Shown: piece after piece, positions 1-8,393 of the stretch
Position numbering within the stretch: position 1 is the stretch's first letter
Layout: each line of letters opens with the position of its first letter
NCBI RefSeq assembly: GCF_024508315.1
Contig: NZ_CP101987.1
Coordinates: 1,054,001-1,118,000, forward strand
Source of the DNA: Cellulomonas xiejunii
GTDB lineage: Bacteria > Actinomycetota > Actinomycetes > Actinomycetales > Cellulomonadaceae
Reading direction: 5' to 3'
Length of the DNA: 64,000 nucleotides
The notes under the pieces: generated by a model
Told to the model about the DNA's origin: nothing
What the model saw: only the letters and a program-made list of their open reading frames with translations
Database searches by the model: none
Made by a program: the position numbers and the translations under genes

Positions 1-509
1 ACTCCGCGGGCTTCATGGTCAACTGGCCGTTCGTCTGGCAGCGCGGCAACGCGGGCGTCGAGTCCGGCAGCCTCGACCAGTCGGTCGTCGACGACTACGG
101 CTGGGCGCTGTACCCGCAGGCGGTCGAGGGGGAGCAGTCCCGCCCGCCGATCGGGGGCGTGACGCTGGGTGTCAGTGCGTTCAGCGAGAACCCCGACCTG
201 GCGTTCGAGGCCGCACAGTGCATCGTCCAGCCCGAGAAGCAGGCGGAGTACTACGTCTCCGACGGCAACCCGCCCGGGTCCCTCGTGGCGTTCGACGACC
301 CCGAGGTGCAGGAGGCCTTCCCGATGGCCGACCTCATCCGCGAGTCGCTGCAGAACGCCGCACCGCGACCGCAGACGCCGTTCTACAACGAGGTGTCGAC
401 GAGCGTGCAGCGCACGTGGCACTCGCCCCGCAGCGTCTCCCCGGACTCCACCCCGGCTTCCGGCGACACGCTCATCACCGACGTCCTGCAGGGGAGGGCA
501 CTGCTGTGA
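1..509 (+). CDS. Extracellular sugar-binding protein of an ABC importer (3' part only)
   Basis: The gene enters from outside the window, and the reading frame runs from base 3 to the TGA at 507-509. About 168 C-terminal residues are visible. They look like the end of a family 1 extracellular solute-binding protein: aromatic-rich NWPFVW, then GGVTLGVSAFSENPDLAFEAAQ, the typical stretch in which closing helices follow the ligand cleft. Family members bind a sugar or oligosaccharide outside the membrane and deliver it to a MalF/MalG-type channel. The signal peptide and lipobox lie upstream of the window and cannot be checked. The next gene, a MalF-type permease, starts inside the stop codon (GTGA overlap), so the two are co-transcribed. 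The substrate cannot be read from this fragment. Confidence 0.85.
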   Translation, partial: SAGFMVNWPFVWQRGNAGVESGSLDQSVVDDYGWALYPQAVEGEQSRPPIGGVTLGVSAFSENPDLAFEAAQCIVQPEKQAEYYVSDGNPPGSLVAFDDPEVQEAFPMADLIRESLQNAAPRPQTPFYNEVSTSVQRTWHSPRSVSPDSTPASGDTLITDVLQGRALL

Positions 510-1468
510 GCGCCGCGACCACCACCGTCCCGGCCGCGGCTGACGCGGCCACCGGCGGTCCCCGCAAGCCGCGCCGGTCGGACCGGGCGCGCCAGGAGGC
601 CCGGCTCGGGCTGCTGCTGTGCGCGCCCGCGATCCTCGTCCTCGTCGCCGTCGTGGGGTACCCGATCCTGCAGGCCGTCTGGGACTCGCTGTACAGCTAC
701 AAGCTCACCAACCCCGACGCGCGGCGCTTCGTCGGCCTGGAGAACTACGCGCTGATCCTGTCCGACCCGATCTGGTGGCAGGCGCTGTGGGTGACCGTGC
801 TCATCACGGTCGTCACCGTGGTCGTCGAGCTCGTCCTCGGGTTCGCCCTGGCGCTCGTGATGAACAACGCGCTCGGCACCCTGCGTCCCGCGCTGCGCAC
901 GGCGATCCTCATCCCGTACGCCATCATCACGGTCGTCTCGGCGTTCGCGTTCCGGTTCATGTTCGACCTGACCAGCGGGTTCATGAACAGCTGGCTGCCG
1001 TTCGTGCCCGACGACCTGGACTGGTTCGCGTCGTTCGGCACCGCGGTCACGGTCATCTCCATCTCGGAGATCTGGAAGACGACGCCGTTCATCTCGCTGT
1101 TGCTGCTGTCGGGGCTCGCGCAGGTCCCGGGTGAGCTGCAGGAGGCGGCGAAGGTCGACGGCGCCACCTGGTGGCAGCGGATGCGTCGCGTGACGATCCC
1201 GAACATGAAGGCCGCGATCATGGTCGCGCTGCTGTTCCGGGCCCTCGACGCGTTCCGCATCTTCGACAACATCTTCATCATGACGAACGGCGCGGCCGGC
1301 ACCGAGTCGGTGTCGTTCCTGGCCTACCGGCAGACCATCCAGCGCCTGGAGATCGGCATCGGTTCGGCGGTGTCCGTGCTGCTGACCATCTGCGTCGCGC
1401 TCATCGCGCTGGTGTTCGTCAAGGGCTTCAAGGTCAACCTGGCGGCGTCGACGAGGGCGGGACGATGA
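506..1468 (+). CDS. Sugar ABC transporter permease, MalF/UgpA type
   Basis: A 320-residue inner-membrane permease of the CUT1 family. I chose the GTG at 506 because it overlaps the stop of the binding protein by 4 nt and leaves a short charged N-terminus (about 30 residues, [14 protein letters not shown]) before the first helix. About six hydrophobic segments follow. The EAA loop that contacts the ATPase is visible as [18 protein letters not shown] near residues 210-230. It pairs with the MalG-type protein encoded directly downstream, and the two should form the channel for the binding protein encoded upstream. The reading frame stays open well upstream of the chosen start, but that part overlaps the binding protein and is a shadow. 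Confidence 0.93.
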   Translation: MSAATTTVPAAADAATGGPRKPRRSDRARQEARLGLLLCAPAILVLVAVVGYPILQAVWDSLYSYKLTNPDARRFVGLENYALILSDPIWWQALWVTVLITVVTVVVELVLGFALALVMNNALGTLRPALRTAILIPYAIITVVSAFAFRFMFDLTSGFMNSWLPFVPDDLDWFASFGTAVTVISISEIWKTTPFISLLLLSGLAQVPGELQEAAKVDGATWWQRMRRVTIPNMKAAIMVALLFRALDAFRIFDNIFIMTNGAAGTESVSFLAYRQTIQRLEIGIGSAVSVLLTICVALIALVFVKGFKVNLAASTRAGR

Positions 1469-2298
1469 GCGGGCGGACGAAGGCGTGGTGGTGGGTCGGC
1501 GGGATCCTGATCGTCCTGTACTGCCTGTTCCCGGTGGCGTGGATCGTGTCGCTGTCGCTCAAGGCGCCGGCCGACCTCGACGACGGGTCGTTCCTGCCCA
1601 CGGCGGTGTCGTGGCAGAACTACCAGCTCATCCTCACCGGTGACGCGTCCGAGCTGTTCCTGCCGGCGCTGCGCAACTCCGTGGGCATCTGCCTCATCGC
1701 CACCGGGATCGCGGTCGTGCTGGCGGCGCTGTGCGCGTACGCGGTCGCCCGACTCGACTTCCCCGGCAAGGCGCTGGTGCTCGGCCTGGCGCTCGGGGTG
1801 TCGATGTTCCCCGTCATCTCGATCGTCACGCCGCTGTTCAACATCTGGCGTGCGATCGGGTTGTTCGACACGTGGCCCGGTCTGATCATCCCGTACCTGT
1901 CGATCACGCTGCCGCTGTCGATCTGGACTCTCACGGCGTTCTTCCGCGAGATCCCCTGGGAGATGGAGCAGGCCGCGCAGGTCGACGGCGCGACGACCGC
2001 CCAGGCGTTCCGCAAGGTCATCGTGCCGCTCGCAGGCCCGGGTGTGGCGACCACCGCGATCATCGCGTTCTTCCTCGCGTGGAACGACTTCGTCTACGGC
2101 ATCTCGCTGACGTCCACCGAGCGCGCCCGGCCCGTGCCGGCTGCGCTCGCGTTCTTCACCGGTGCCTCGCAGTTCGAGGAGCCCACGGGGGCCATCTCGG
2201 CCGCCGCCGTCATCGTCACCATCCCCGTCGTCGTGCTGGTGCTGCTGTTCCAGCGTCAGATCGTCGCCGGACTCACCCAGGGCGCCGTCAAGGGCTGA
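1465..2298 (+). CDS. Sugar ABC transporter permease, MalG/UgpE type
   Basis: A 277-residue inner-membrane permease, the second half of the CUT1 channel. The ATG at 1465 overlaps the stop of the preceding permease (ATGA). The N-terminal helix begins almost at once ([19 protein letters not shown]), about six membrane segments follow, and the coupling loop reads [20 protein letters not shown]. The length is normal for MalG-like proteins. Together with its neighbours it forms a complete importer with a linked ATPase 28 nt downstream, which is unusual for CUT1 systems in actinobacteria, where a shared MsmK often serves many importers. The substrate is not evident. A PfkB sugar kinase lies close by on the opposite strand, which fits a monosaccharide or small oligosaccharide but proves nothing. 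Confidence 0.93.
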   Translation: MSGRTKAWWWVGGILIVLYCLFPVAWIVSLSLKAPADLDDGSFLPTAVSWQNYQLILTGDASELFLPALRNSVGICLIATGIAVVLAALCAYAVARLDFPGKALVLGLALGVSMFPVISIVTPLFNIWRAIGLFDTWPGLIIPYLSITLPLSIWTLTAFFREIPWEMEQAAQVDGATTAQAFRKVIVPLAGPGVATTAIIAFFLAWNDFVYGISLTSTERARPVPAALAFFTGASQFEEPTGAISAAAVIVTIPVVVLVLLFQRQIVAGLTQGAVKG

Positions 2299-2326
2299 CC
2301 CGTCCGACGTCCGAAGGAGGACCGTC

Positions 2327-3616
2327 ATGGCAGCGATCACGCTGAAGAACGTCGTGAAGAAGTACGGCGACGGGTACCCGGCCGTGAACGACGTGAGCCT
2401 CGACATCGACGACGGCGAGTTCGTCATCCTCGTCGGCCCGTCCGGCTGCGGGAAGTCCACGCTGCTGCGGATGGTCGTCGGGCTGGAGGACATCAGCGAC
2501 GGCGAGATCGTGATCGACGGCGACGTGGTCAACGACAAGGCGCCGCGCGACCGCAAGCTCGCGATGGTGTTCCAGAACTACGCGTTGTACCCGCACCTCA
2601 CCGTGTTCGAGAACATCGCGTTCCCGCTGCGCCTGGACAAGGGCAAGTTCTCCGAGGACGAGGTCCGCACCCGTGTCGAGAAGGCCGCCGACACGCTCGA
2701 GCTGCGCGAGCACCTCGACCGCAAGCCCGCGAACCTGTCCGGCGGCCAGCGCCAGCGCGTCGCCATGGGGCGCGCCATCGTCCGCGAAGCGCGCGCGTTC
2801 CTGTTCGACGAGCCGCTGTCGAACCTCGACGCCAAGCTCCGCGGCCAGATGCGCACCGAGATCGCCCGCATGCAGCGCCGGCTCGGCACCACGACGATCT
2901 ACGTCACGCACGACCAGACCGAGGCGATGACGCTGGGCGACCGTGTCGCCGTCCTCAAGAAGGGCGTGCTGCAGCAGGCCGCCAGCCCGCGGGCGCTGTA
3001 CGACCAGCCCGTCAACCTGTTCGTCGCCGGCTTCATCGGCTCGCCGCCCATGAACTTCCTGCCCGGGGAGGTCGACGGCGACGTGCTGCGCCTCCCGCTC
3101 GCGGAGGTCCCGCTGACGGACGACCTGCGCACGCGGATCGGGAGCCGCGACCTCGTCATCGTCGGCCTGCGGCCCGAGCACATCGAGGACTGCGACACCC
3201 TCGACGACGACACGCGTGCCAAGGGCGTGACGTTCGAGGCGGACGTCGACGTGGTCGAGTGGCTCGGCCCCGAGCTCTACGCGTACATCCCGTTCGAGAC
3301 ACGCGGCGAGGTCGCTGAGACGCTGACCGAGCTCGACCGGGACCTCGACGGCGAAGGCATGCGCACGCAGTTCATCGCGGCGCTCGGCGCCGAGTCGCAC
3401 GTGCGTGACGGTGACGCCGCCGAGCTGTGGTTCGACCCGGCGCGGCTGATGATCTTCGACCCCGAGACGGGCGACAACCTCACCTACGACGCCGACGCGG
3501 CGAAGAAGGCCGACGAGGACAGCGTCGAGGAGCGTCGGCGCGCGACCGAGCGGGCGCGCAACCGCGCAGACCGCACCCCCGAGCGCACCAAGACCACCCC
3601 CACCCCAGCCGCGTAA
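2327..3616 (+). CDS. Sugar ABC transporter ATPase, MsmX/UgpC type
   Basis: A 429-residue ATP-binding subunit that powers the preceding permease pair. The ATG at 2327 follows a strong Shine-Dalgarno site (GAAGGAGG at 2313-2320). Walker A is GPSGCGKST, the Q-loop is FQNYALYPH, the signature is LSGGQRQR, Walker B is [13 protein letters not shown] and the switch histidine is in VTHDQTEA. The ATPase domain covers about residues 1-240 and is followed by the MalK-like OB/TOBE regulatory region. The protein is about 50 residues longer than typical UgpC/MsmX members, owing to a strongly charged C-terminal tail rich in Glu, Arg and Ala that ends in a Thr/Pro-rich stretch. This tail has no obvious domain and is probably disordered. 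Confidence 0.93.
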   Translation: MAAITLKNVVKKYGDGYPAVNDVSLDIDDGEFVILVGPSGCGKSTLLRMVVGLEDISDGEIVIDGDVVNDKAPRDRKLAMVFQNYALYPHLTVFENIAFPLRLDKGKFSEDEVRTRVEKAADTLELREHLDRKPANLSGGQRQRVAMGRAIVREARAFLFDEPLSNLDAKLRGQMRTEIARMQRRLGTTTIYVTHDQTEAMTLGDRVAVLKKGVLQQAASPRALYDQPVNLFVAGFIGSPPMNFLPGEVDGDVLRLPLAEVPLTDDLRTRIGSRDLVIVGLRPEHIEDCDTLDDDTRAKGVTFEADVDVVEWLGPELYAYIPFETRGEVAETLTELDRDLDGEGMRTQFIAALGAESHVRDGDAAELWFDPARLMIFDPETGDNLTYDADAAKKADEDSVEERRRATERARNRADRTPERTKTTPTPAA

Positions 3617-3638
3617 CCCCAACCCACCCCACCACCCA

Positions 3639-3676
3639 CCCCCAACCCCAACCCCAACCCCAACCCCAACCCCCCC
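3639..3676. repeat. Telomere-like CCCCAA tract
   Basis: Downstream of the ATPase stop, five near-perfect CCCCAA units end in a run of C. The preceding bases are also C-rich (ACCCACCCC). On the minus strand this reads (GGGGTT)n, a sequence able to form a G-quadruplex. It sits between two convergent genes, directly before a large inverted repeat. It may have arisen by slippage. Confidence 0.9.
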
Positions 3677-3738
3677 GCCGAACTCGACGTTCGGCGGCTT
3701 CTGGGCGTCGGGTCGCCGCCGAACGTCGAGTTCGGCGG
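3675..3738. terminator. Large inverted repeat between convergent genes, probable bidirectional terminator
   Basis: Two 23-nt arms at 3675-3697 and 3716-3738 are exact reverse complements. One more C-G pair (3698 with 3715) extends the stem to 24 bp around a 16-nt loop. Each arm is itself nearly palindromic (CCGCCGAA, seven bases, TTCGGCGG), so cruciform forms are possible. There is no T tract. The position between an ending plus-strand operon and an ending minus-strand operon suggests transcription termination. It could also be one copy of a dispersed intergenic repeat, which a single window cannot decide. Confidence 0.7.
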
Positions 3739-3761
3739 AGTGGTGTCTCGGAGGGTGGACG

Positions 3762-4433
3762 TCAGTCGAGCGGCGGGATGACGCCCATGCCTGCGCCGAT
3801 GTCGCCGATCACGCGGGCGAGCCGGGCGCGACCGTCGGCGAGGGTGTACTCGAGCGCCACGATCGCGCAGCGCCCGGCGGCGATCTTGTCCGCGAGCGAC
3901 ACCGAGTAGCCGTGGAGCTGGCTTGCGGTGTGCAGCACGTGCTGGTGGCCCAGCGTCGCTGCGTCGAACGAGTCGAGCGGCCGGCCCGTCGCGGTCAGCC
4001 CCACGATGGACGGGATGACGCGGTCCACGACGGCCTGGACGAAGCCGGGCGGGACGTTGCCGTTCGTCATCGCGTCCACCGCCGCGGCCACCGCGCCGCA
4101 CGAGTCGTGCGCGAGGACGACGACGAGCGGTGCACCGAGCACCGTGACCCCGTACTCGATCGACCCGATGACGGTGGTGTCCAGCACGTGGCCCGCGGTG
4201 CGGACGACGAACAGGTCGCCCAGGCCCTGGTCGAAAATGATCTCGGCCGCGACGCGGCTGTCCGAGCAGCCGAAGACGACCGCGAACGGGTTCTGCTGCG
4301 CGCTGAGCTCGGCACGCCGGTCGATGCCCTGCGACGGATGCACCATGCGGTCCTCGACGAACCGGAGGTTGCCCGCGCACAGCTCCGCCCAGGCGGCGGC
4401 AGGTGTCGTCGGAACGGTCGCGGCGGCGGTCAT
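3762..4433 (-). CDS. Beta-class carbonic anhydrase
   Basis: A 223-residue cytoplasmic zinc enzyme that interconverts CO2 and bicarbonate. The ATG at 4433 overlaps the stop of the upstream sugar kinase (ATGA). Zinc ligands are visible in order: Cys56 in the CSDSR motif (with Asp58 and Arg60 as the catalytic dyad), His109 and Cys112 in HDSCG. The length and motif spacing are normal for the beta class. It is the last gene of a minus-strand run that begins with xseA/xseB. Co-transcription with a PfkB kinase by 4-nt overlap is clear, but I know of no functional link. Anaplerotic bicarbonate supply is the likely role. Confidence 0.93.
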   Translation of the reverse strand: MTAAATVPTTPAAAWAELCAGNLRFVEDRMVHPSQGIDRRAELSAQQNPFAVVFGCSDSRVAAEIIFDQGLGDLFVVRTAGHVLDTTVIGSIEYGVTVLGAPLVVVLAHDSCGAVAAAVDAMTNGNVPPGFVQAVVDRVIPSIVGLTATGRPLDSFDAATLGHQHVLHTASQLHGYSVSLADKIAAGRCAIVALEYTLADGRARLARVIGDIGAGMGVIPPLD

Positions 4434-5395
4434 GCGCCGACCCCCTTCGTGTCGCCGGTGAGTGGCGCGCTGTCGAGCTCGTGGCGCCGGGGCGGGTTCG
4501 CGCCCGGGCGGGACACCGTGATCGCGGCGATGCGCGCGCAGCGCTCCAGCACGTCGCGCACCGTCGCGGCGTCGACGTCGTGCAGCGCGGCGCGCCGGTC
4601 GGCGCCCAGCAGGTCGGCCTCCCAGAGGCCGTCGATCAGGCCGCCCATGAAGGAGTCGCCGGCGCCGACGGTGTCGGCGACCGTCACGCGCGGTGCCGCG
4701 ACGGACAGCCGAGCGCCGGCCGACGTCACAGCGAACGCGCCCTCGCCGCCGTGCGTGACCACGACCAGCGCGGGGCCGGAGCGGCTCCACGCCTCGGCGA
4801 TCTCCGCGGGCGCGACCCCGGGCTGCAGCCACGCCAGGTCCTCGTCGCTGACCTTCACGACATCCGCGAGGCCGACCAGGCGCTCCACGACGGGCCGCAC
4901 GTCAGCCGGCTCGCCCATCAGCGCGGGGCGCAGGTTCGGGTCGTAGGTGAGGGTCGAGGTCGGGCGGCGGCTCTCGAGAAGACGCGCGACCTTCTCGCCG
5001 CCGGGCGCCAGCACGGTCGCGATCGACCCGGTGTGGACGACCAGCGGCGCGTCGTCGTCCTCGTCCCACGTCGAGGGCAGGTCCCACTCGAGGTCGAACT
5101 CGTACGTCGCGACACCCGCGGCGTCGAGGTGGGCCGTCGCCACCGGGGTGCGCACGGGGGCGCGGTCGCCGCGCAGGACGCGCACGCCCGACGCCTCGAG
5201 GTGCCGGCGCACGAGGTCGCCGTCGGCGTCGTGGCCCAGCCACGTCAGCAGGTCCGCCCGCCGGCCGAGCCGCGCGAGACCCAGCGCGACGTTCGCCGGG
5301 CTGCCTCCCGGGTGCTCGTCGCGCGACCCGTCGGCTCGCCGCACGGCGTCGACCAGGGCCTCGCCGATCACCAGGGCGCGGCGGTCGGGGCTCAC
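4430..5395 (-). CDS. PfkB-family carbohydrate kinase (fructokinase-like)
   Basis: A 321-residue ATP-dependent sugar kinase of the ribokinase/PfkB family. The GTG at 5395 overlaps the xseB stop (GTGA). The N-terminal PfkB signature is visible as [16 protein letters not shown] (about residues 30-45), and the C-terminal signature DTVGAGDSF contains the catalytic Asp and the anion-hole glycines. The length is standard. Fructose or a related ketohexose is the most common substrate of such proteins, but the substrate is not settled by sequence alone. The sugar importer that ends nearby converges on this gene from the other strand, so a joint pathway is possible but not shown. Confidence 0.88.
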   Translation of the reverse strand: MSPDRRALVIGEALVDAVRRADGSRDEHPGGSPANVALGLARLGRRADLLTWLGHDADGDLVRRHLEASGVRVLRGDRAPVRTPVATAHLDAAGVATYEFDLEWDLPSTWDEDDDAPLVVHTGSIATVLAPGGEKVARLLESRRPTSTLTYDPNLRPALMGEPADVRPVVERLVGLADVVKVSDEDLAWLQPGVAPAEIAEAWSRSGPALVVVTHGGEGAFAVTSAGARLSVAAPRVTVADTVGAGDSFMGGLIDGLWEADLLGADRRAALHDVDAATVRDVLERCARIAAITVSRPGANPPRRHELDSAPLTGDTKGVGA

Positions 5396-5667
5396 TCGTC
5401 CTCCTCCGTCGTCCCGGTGCCGCGGGCCGCGGTCAGGCGCGCGCGGGCGCCGTCGAGCCACTCCTGGCACCGCGCGGCGAGCGCCTCGCCGCGCTCCCAC
5501 AGCGCGAGCGACTCCTCGAGCGTGCCCGCGCCGGACTCGAGCCTCGCCACGATCGTCACGAGCTCGTCGCGTGCCTGCTCGTAGCCGAGCGCCGCGGGGT
5601 CGGGGAGCGGGGGAACCGCGGGGTCCTGTCCGGCGGGTGCGCCGGTCGTCTCTCGTGCCACGCGCAC
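5392..5667 (-). CDS. xseB: Exodeoxyribonuclease VII small subunit
   Basis: A 91-residue small subunit of exonuclease VII, which degrades single-stranded DNA together with XseA. The core [20 protein letters not shown] followed by [11 protein letters not shown] is the family signature, predicted to form a helical hairpin, and the C-terminus is acidic. The start is uncertain: I use the GTG at 5667, but a TTG two codons upstream (5673) and a GTG two codons downstream (5661) are in the same frame. It lies 142 nt downstream of xseA on the same strand. Its stop overlaps the start of the sugar kinase, so the nuclease subunit and the kinase share a transcript. Confidence 0.9.
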   Translation of the reverse strand: MRVARETTGAPAGQDPAVPPLPDPAALGYEQARDELVTIVARLESGAGTLEESLALWERGEALAARCQEWLDGARARLTAARGTGTTEEDE

Positions 5668-5809
5668 AGTCAACCAGCAGGTCCGCGACCCCGCCGCGCC
5701 GTCCTACGGGCCGCGGGCGCCCGTGCACCCGGGTGGCGGCCCGTGGGCGGGTGGTCGAAGCGACGGCCACGACGTACGCGCCGCGACGCGCGGGCTGGTC
5801 GGGACGGCG

Positions 5810-7084
5810 TCAGGGCGCGACGTCGGCCGCCAGCTCACCCGCCGCGACCCGCACGCGCAGGCGGTCCCCGGGCGCGACGTCGTCGGGGCTGCGCACGACC
5901 GCGCCGTCCGCGCGCTGCACCACCGCGTAGCCGCGCTCGAGCGTCGCCGCGGGGGACAGAGCGCGCACCTGACCGGCCAGCCGCGCGGTCACGGTGGACG
6001 CCTGCGCCAGCGCCGCGTCCAGCAGGGTGCGCCCGCGCGCCGTCTGCCGGTGCAGGGCGTCCTCGTGCGGGTCGACGAGGGTCTCCGGGCGTGCCATGAC
6101 GGGGCGCGTGCGCAGGTGCGCGAGCCCGGACTCCTCGCGGGCCAGCCGGTGCGTCAGCGCGGCGCGGGTGCGCGTGCGGGCCTGCACGATGCGGGCGCGC
6201 TCCTCGGTGACGTCGGGCACGACGCGCTTGGCGGCGTCCGTGGGCGTCGACGCGCGCAGGTCCGCGACGAGGTCGAGCAGCGGGGTGTCCATGTGGTGCC
6301 CGATCGCACTGACCAGTGGGGTACGGCACGCGGCGGCCGCGCGCACGAGCGTCTCGTTGCTGAACGGCAGCAGGTCCTCGAACGACCCGCCGCCACGCGC
6401 GACGACGACCACCTCGACGCGCGGGTCGGCGTCGAGCTCGGCGATCGCGGCGCTGACCTCCGGGACGGCCGACGGCCCCTGGACGGTGACGCGCCGGATC
6501 TCGAACTGCACGGCGGGCCAGCGGGCGCGGGCGTTCGAGACGACGTCGTGCTCGGCGTCGCCCTGCTGCGCGCACACGACGCCGACGACGGCCGGCAGGA
6601 AGGGCAGCGGGCGCTTGCGCGACTCGTCGAACAGGCCTTCGGCGGCCAGCACGCCCTTGAGGTGCTCGATGCGTGCCAGCAGCTCGCCCAGCCCGACGAG
6701 CCGCACGCGGTCCGCCGCGAACCCCAGCGAGCCCTTCTTCACCTGGTACTGCGGGCGGGCGTGCACCACGACGTGGGCGCCGTCGGTGAACCGATCGCCC
6801 AGGCTCATCGCGGCGACGGCCGGCAGCGTCACCGACAGCGACATGTCGAGGTCCGTGTCGCGCAGCGTGAGGAACAGCAGGGAGTTCCACCGCCGCACGT
6901 TGAGCACCTGGCCCTCGACCCACACCGGCGGCATGCGGGCGACGTAGTCCGCGACCTTGGGCGCGAGGTGCCGCACCGGCCACGGCCGCTCGGGTGTCGT
7001 GTCCGCGGCCTTGAGCGGGAGCGGCAGCGGGGCGCTCGTGGGTGCGGCGGGTGCCGCGGCGGTTGCGCTCGTCTCGTCCTGCAC
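5810..7084 (-). CDS. xseA: Exodeoxyribonuclease VII large subunit
   Basis: A 424-residue catalytic subunit of exonuclease VII. The N-terminal OB-fold region (about residues 40-130, VWVEGQVLNVRR) is followed by the catalytic core with VVVVARGGGSFEDL and SAIGHHMDTPLLDLVAD, both family hallmarks, then a long Ala/Arg-rich coiled-coil region and a C-terminal domain (ERGYAVV). I chose the GTG at 7084 because a CAGGCT hexamer lies exactly six bases upstream, as in the other leaderless genes here. A GTG at 7150 would add 22 low-complexity residues. It is divergent from ispH across about 250 nt that hold the two promoters and no other gene that I can see. Confidence 0.93.
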   Translation of the reverse strand: MQDETSATAAAPAAPTSAPLPLPLKAADTTPERPWPVRHLAPKVADYVARMPPVWVEGQVLNVRRWNSLLFLTLRDTDLDMSLSVTLPAVAAMSLGDRFTDGAHVVVHARPQYQVKKGSLGFAADRVRLVGLGELLARIEHLKGVLAAEGLFDESRKRPLPFLPAVVGVVCAQQGDAEHDVVSNARARWPAVQFEIRRVTVQGPSAVPEVSAAIAELDADPRVEVVVVARGGGSFEDLLPFSNETLVRAAAACRTPLVSAIGHHMDTPLLDLVADLRASTPTDAAKRVVPDVTEERARIVQARTRTRAALTHRLAREESGLAHLRTRPVMARPETLVDPHEDALHRQTARGRTLLDAALAQASTVTARLAGQVRALSPAATLERGYAVVQRADGAVVRSPDDVAPGDRLRVRVAAGELAADVAP

Positions 7085-7090
7085 GCCCCC

Positions 7091-7096
7091 AGCCTG
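7091..7096 (-). promoter_or_regulatory. -10 element of xseA (leaderless type)
   Basis: The minus-strand hexamer CAGGCT lies six bases before the GTG at 7084. It deviates from TAnnnT only at the first base. Confidence 0.45.
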
Positions 7097-7322
7097 CCGC
7101 ACGCCCCCGACAGCGCCGACCACGGGTGCGCGTCCCGGTCCGTGGGACACGGACCTCGCGGGACCGGGCGCGGCTCGCTCACGCGGTGCCGTGAGCGACC
7201 TGAGCCCGGTCTCGCGGGCGAGGCGCCTGCGGGGGCGTCGGGAGGCGCGGGGGGAGCAGGTGGAGTCGTGGAGGTCAGGTGACGGTGGCCGCCGTCACCC
7301 GGGTCGTCCGGGACGCCCGGCC

Positions 7323-7328
7323 TAGACT
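7323..7328 (+). promoter_or_regulatory. -10 element of ispH (leaderless)
   Basis: TAGACT lies six bases before the GTG at 7335, which places the predicted transcription start on the start codon. No convincing -35 was seen. Confidence 0.65.
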
Positions 7329-7334
7329 GGACCG

Positions 7335-8390
7335 GTGACCTCGACCGCCCCCGGCCCTGACCTCCGCGCCGACGTGCCCCCGGCGCGCAAGCGCGTGCTG
7401 CTCGCGGCACCCCGCGGGTACTGCGCGGGTGTCGACCGCGCGGTCATCGCCGTGGAGAAGGCGCTCGAGCACTACGGCGCACCCGTGTACGTCCGCAAGG
7501 AGATCGTGCACAACCGCCACGTCGTCGACACGCTGGCCGCCCGCGGCGCCGTCTTCGTCGACGAGACCGACCAGGTCCCCGAGGGTGCGCGTGTCGTGTT
7601 CTCCGCGCACGGTGTCTCGCCGGCGGTCAAGGCGTCTGCCGCGGCGCGCAACCTGAAGACCATCGACGCAACGTGCCCCCTGGTGACGAAGGTCCACAAG
7701 GAGGCCGTGCGGTTCGCGGCCGACGACTTCGACATCCTGCTCATCGGCCACGAGGGGCACGAGGAGGTCGAGGGCACGCAGGGGCACGCCCCGGAGCACA
7801 TCCAGGTCGTCAACTCGCCGGCGGACGCGGACCACGTCGAGGTCCGCGACCCGGAGCGGGTGATGTGGATCTCGCAGACGACGCTCTCGGTCGACGAGAC
7901 GATGGAGACGGTCCGTCGGCTGCGTGTGCGGTTCCCGCACCTGCAGGACCCGCCGAGCGACGACATCTGCTACGCGACGCAGAACCGCCAGGTCGCCGTG
8001 AAGAAGCTCGCGCCGGCGTGCGACGTCGTCATCACGGTCGGGTCCGCCAACTCGTCGAACTCGGTGCGCCTCGTCGAGGTCGCGCTCGACGCAGGCGCTC
8101 GCTCGTCCTACCGCGTCGACAAGGCTGCCGAGATCGACCCGGCCTGGCTGGAGGGCGCGACGACCGTCGGCGTGACATCGGGTGCCTCGGTGCCCGAGAT
8201 CCTCGTGTCGGACGTCCTGGCGTTCCTCGCCGGGCACGGCTTCGCCGACGTCGAGGAGGTCCGCACCGCGACGGAGGACCTCATGTTCTCGCTGCCGCGC
8301 GAGCTGCGCGCCGACCTCAAGGCAGCGGGGGAGCCGACCGGTCGCCCACGCCCCGACGGTCGTCGTCGCCTGGACGTCCAGCCCGTCTGA
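7335..8390 (+). CDS. ispH: 4-hydroxy-3-methylbut-2-enyl diphosphate reductase
   Basis: A 351-residue iron-sulfur enzyme that makes IPP and DMAPP from HMBPP in the last step of the MEP isoprenoid pathway. The three cluster cysteines are visible: Cys30 in [11 protein letters not shown], Cys114 in DATCPLV and Cys212 in [10 protein letters not shown]. The [15 protein letters not shown] region carries the conserved substrate-binding His and Glu. The GTG start at 7335 is supported by a leaderless -10 element six bases upstream, and there is no Shine-Dalgarno site. The gene converges with rmuC, and only three bases separate the two ends. Its length is normal for actinobacteria, with a short variable N-terminus of about 20 residues. 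Confidence 0.96.
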   Translation: MTSTAPGPDLRADVPPARKRVLLAAPRGYCAGVDRAVIAVEKALEHYGAPVYVRKEIVHNRHVVDTLAARGAVFVDETDQVPEGARVVFSAHGVSPAVKASAAARNLKTIDATCPLVTKVHKEAVRFAADDFDILLIGHEGHEEVEGTQGHAPEHIQVVNSPADADHVEVRDPERVMWISQTTLSVDETMETVRRLRVRFPHLQDPPSDDICYATQNRQVAVKKLAPACDVVITVGSANSSNSVRLVEVALDAGARSSYRVDKAAEIDPAWLEGATTVGVTSGASVPEILVSDVLAFLAGHGFADVEEVRTATEDLMFSLPRELRADLKAAGEPTGRPRPDGRRRLDVQPV

Positions 8391-8393
8391 GCG

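Noticed and set aside
3639..3676. Possible linear-chromosome telomere
   Set aside because: The tract is internal, between two ordinary operons, so the likeness to eukaryotic telomere repeats is only compositional.
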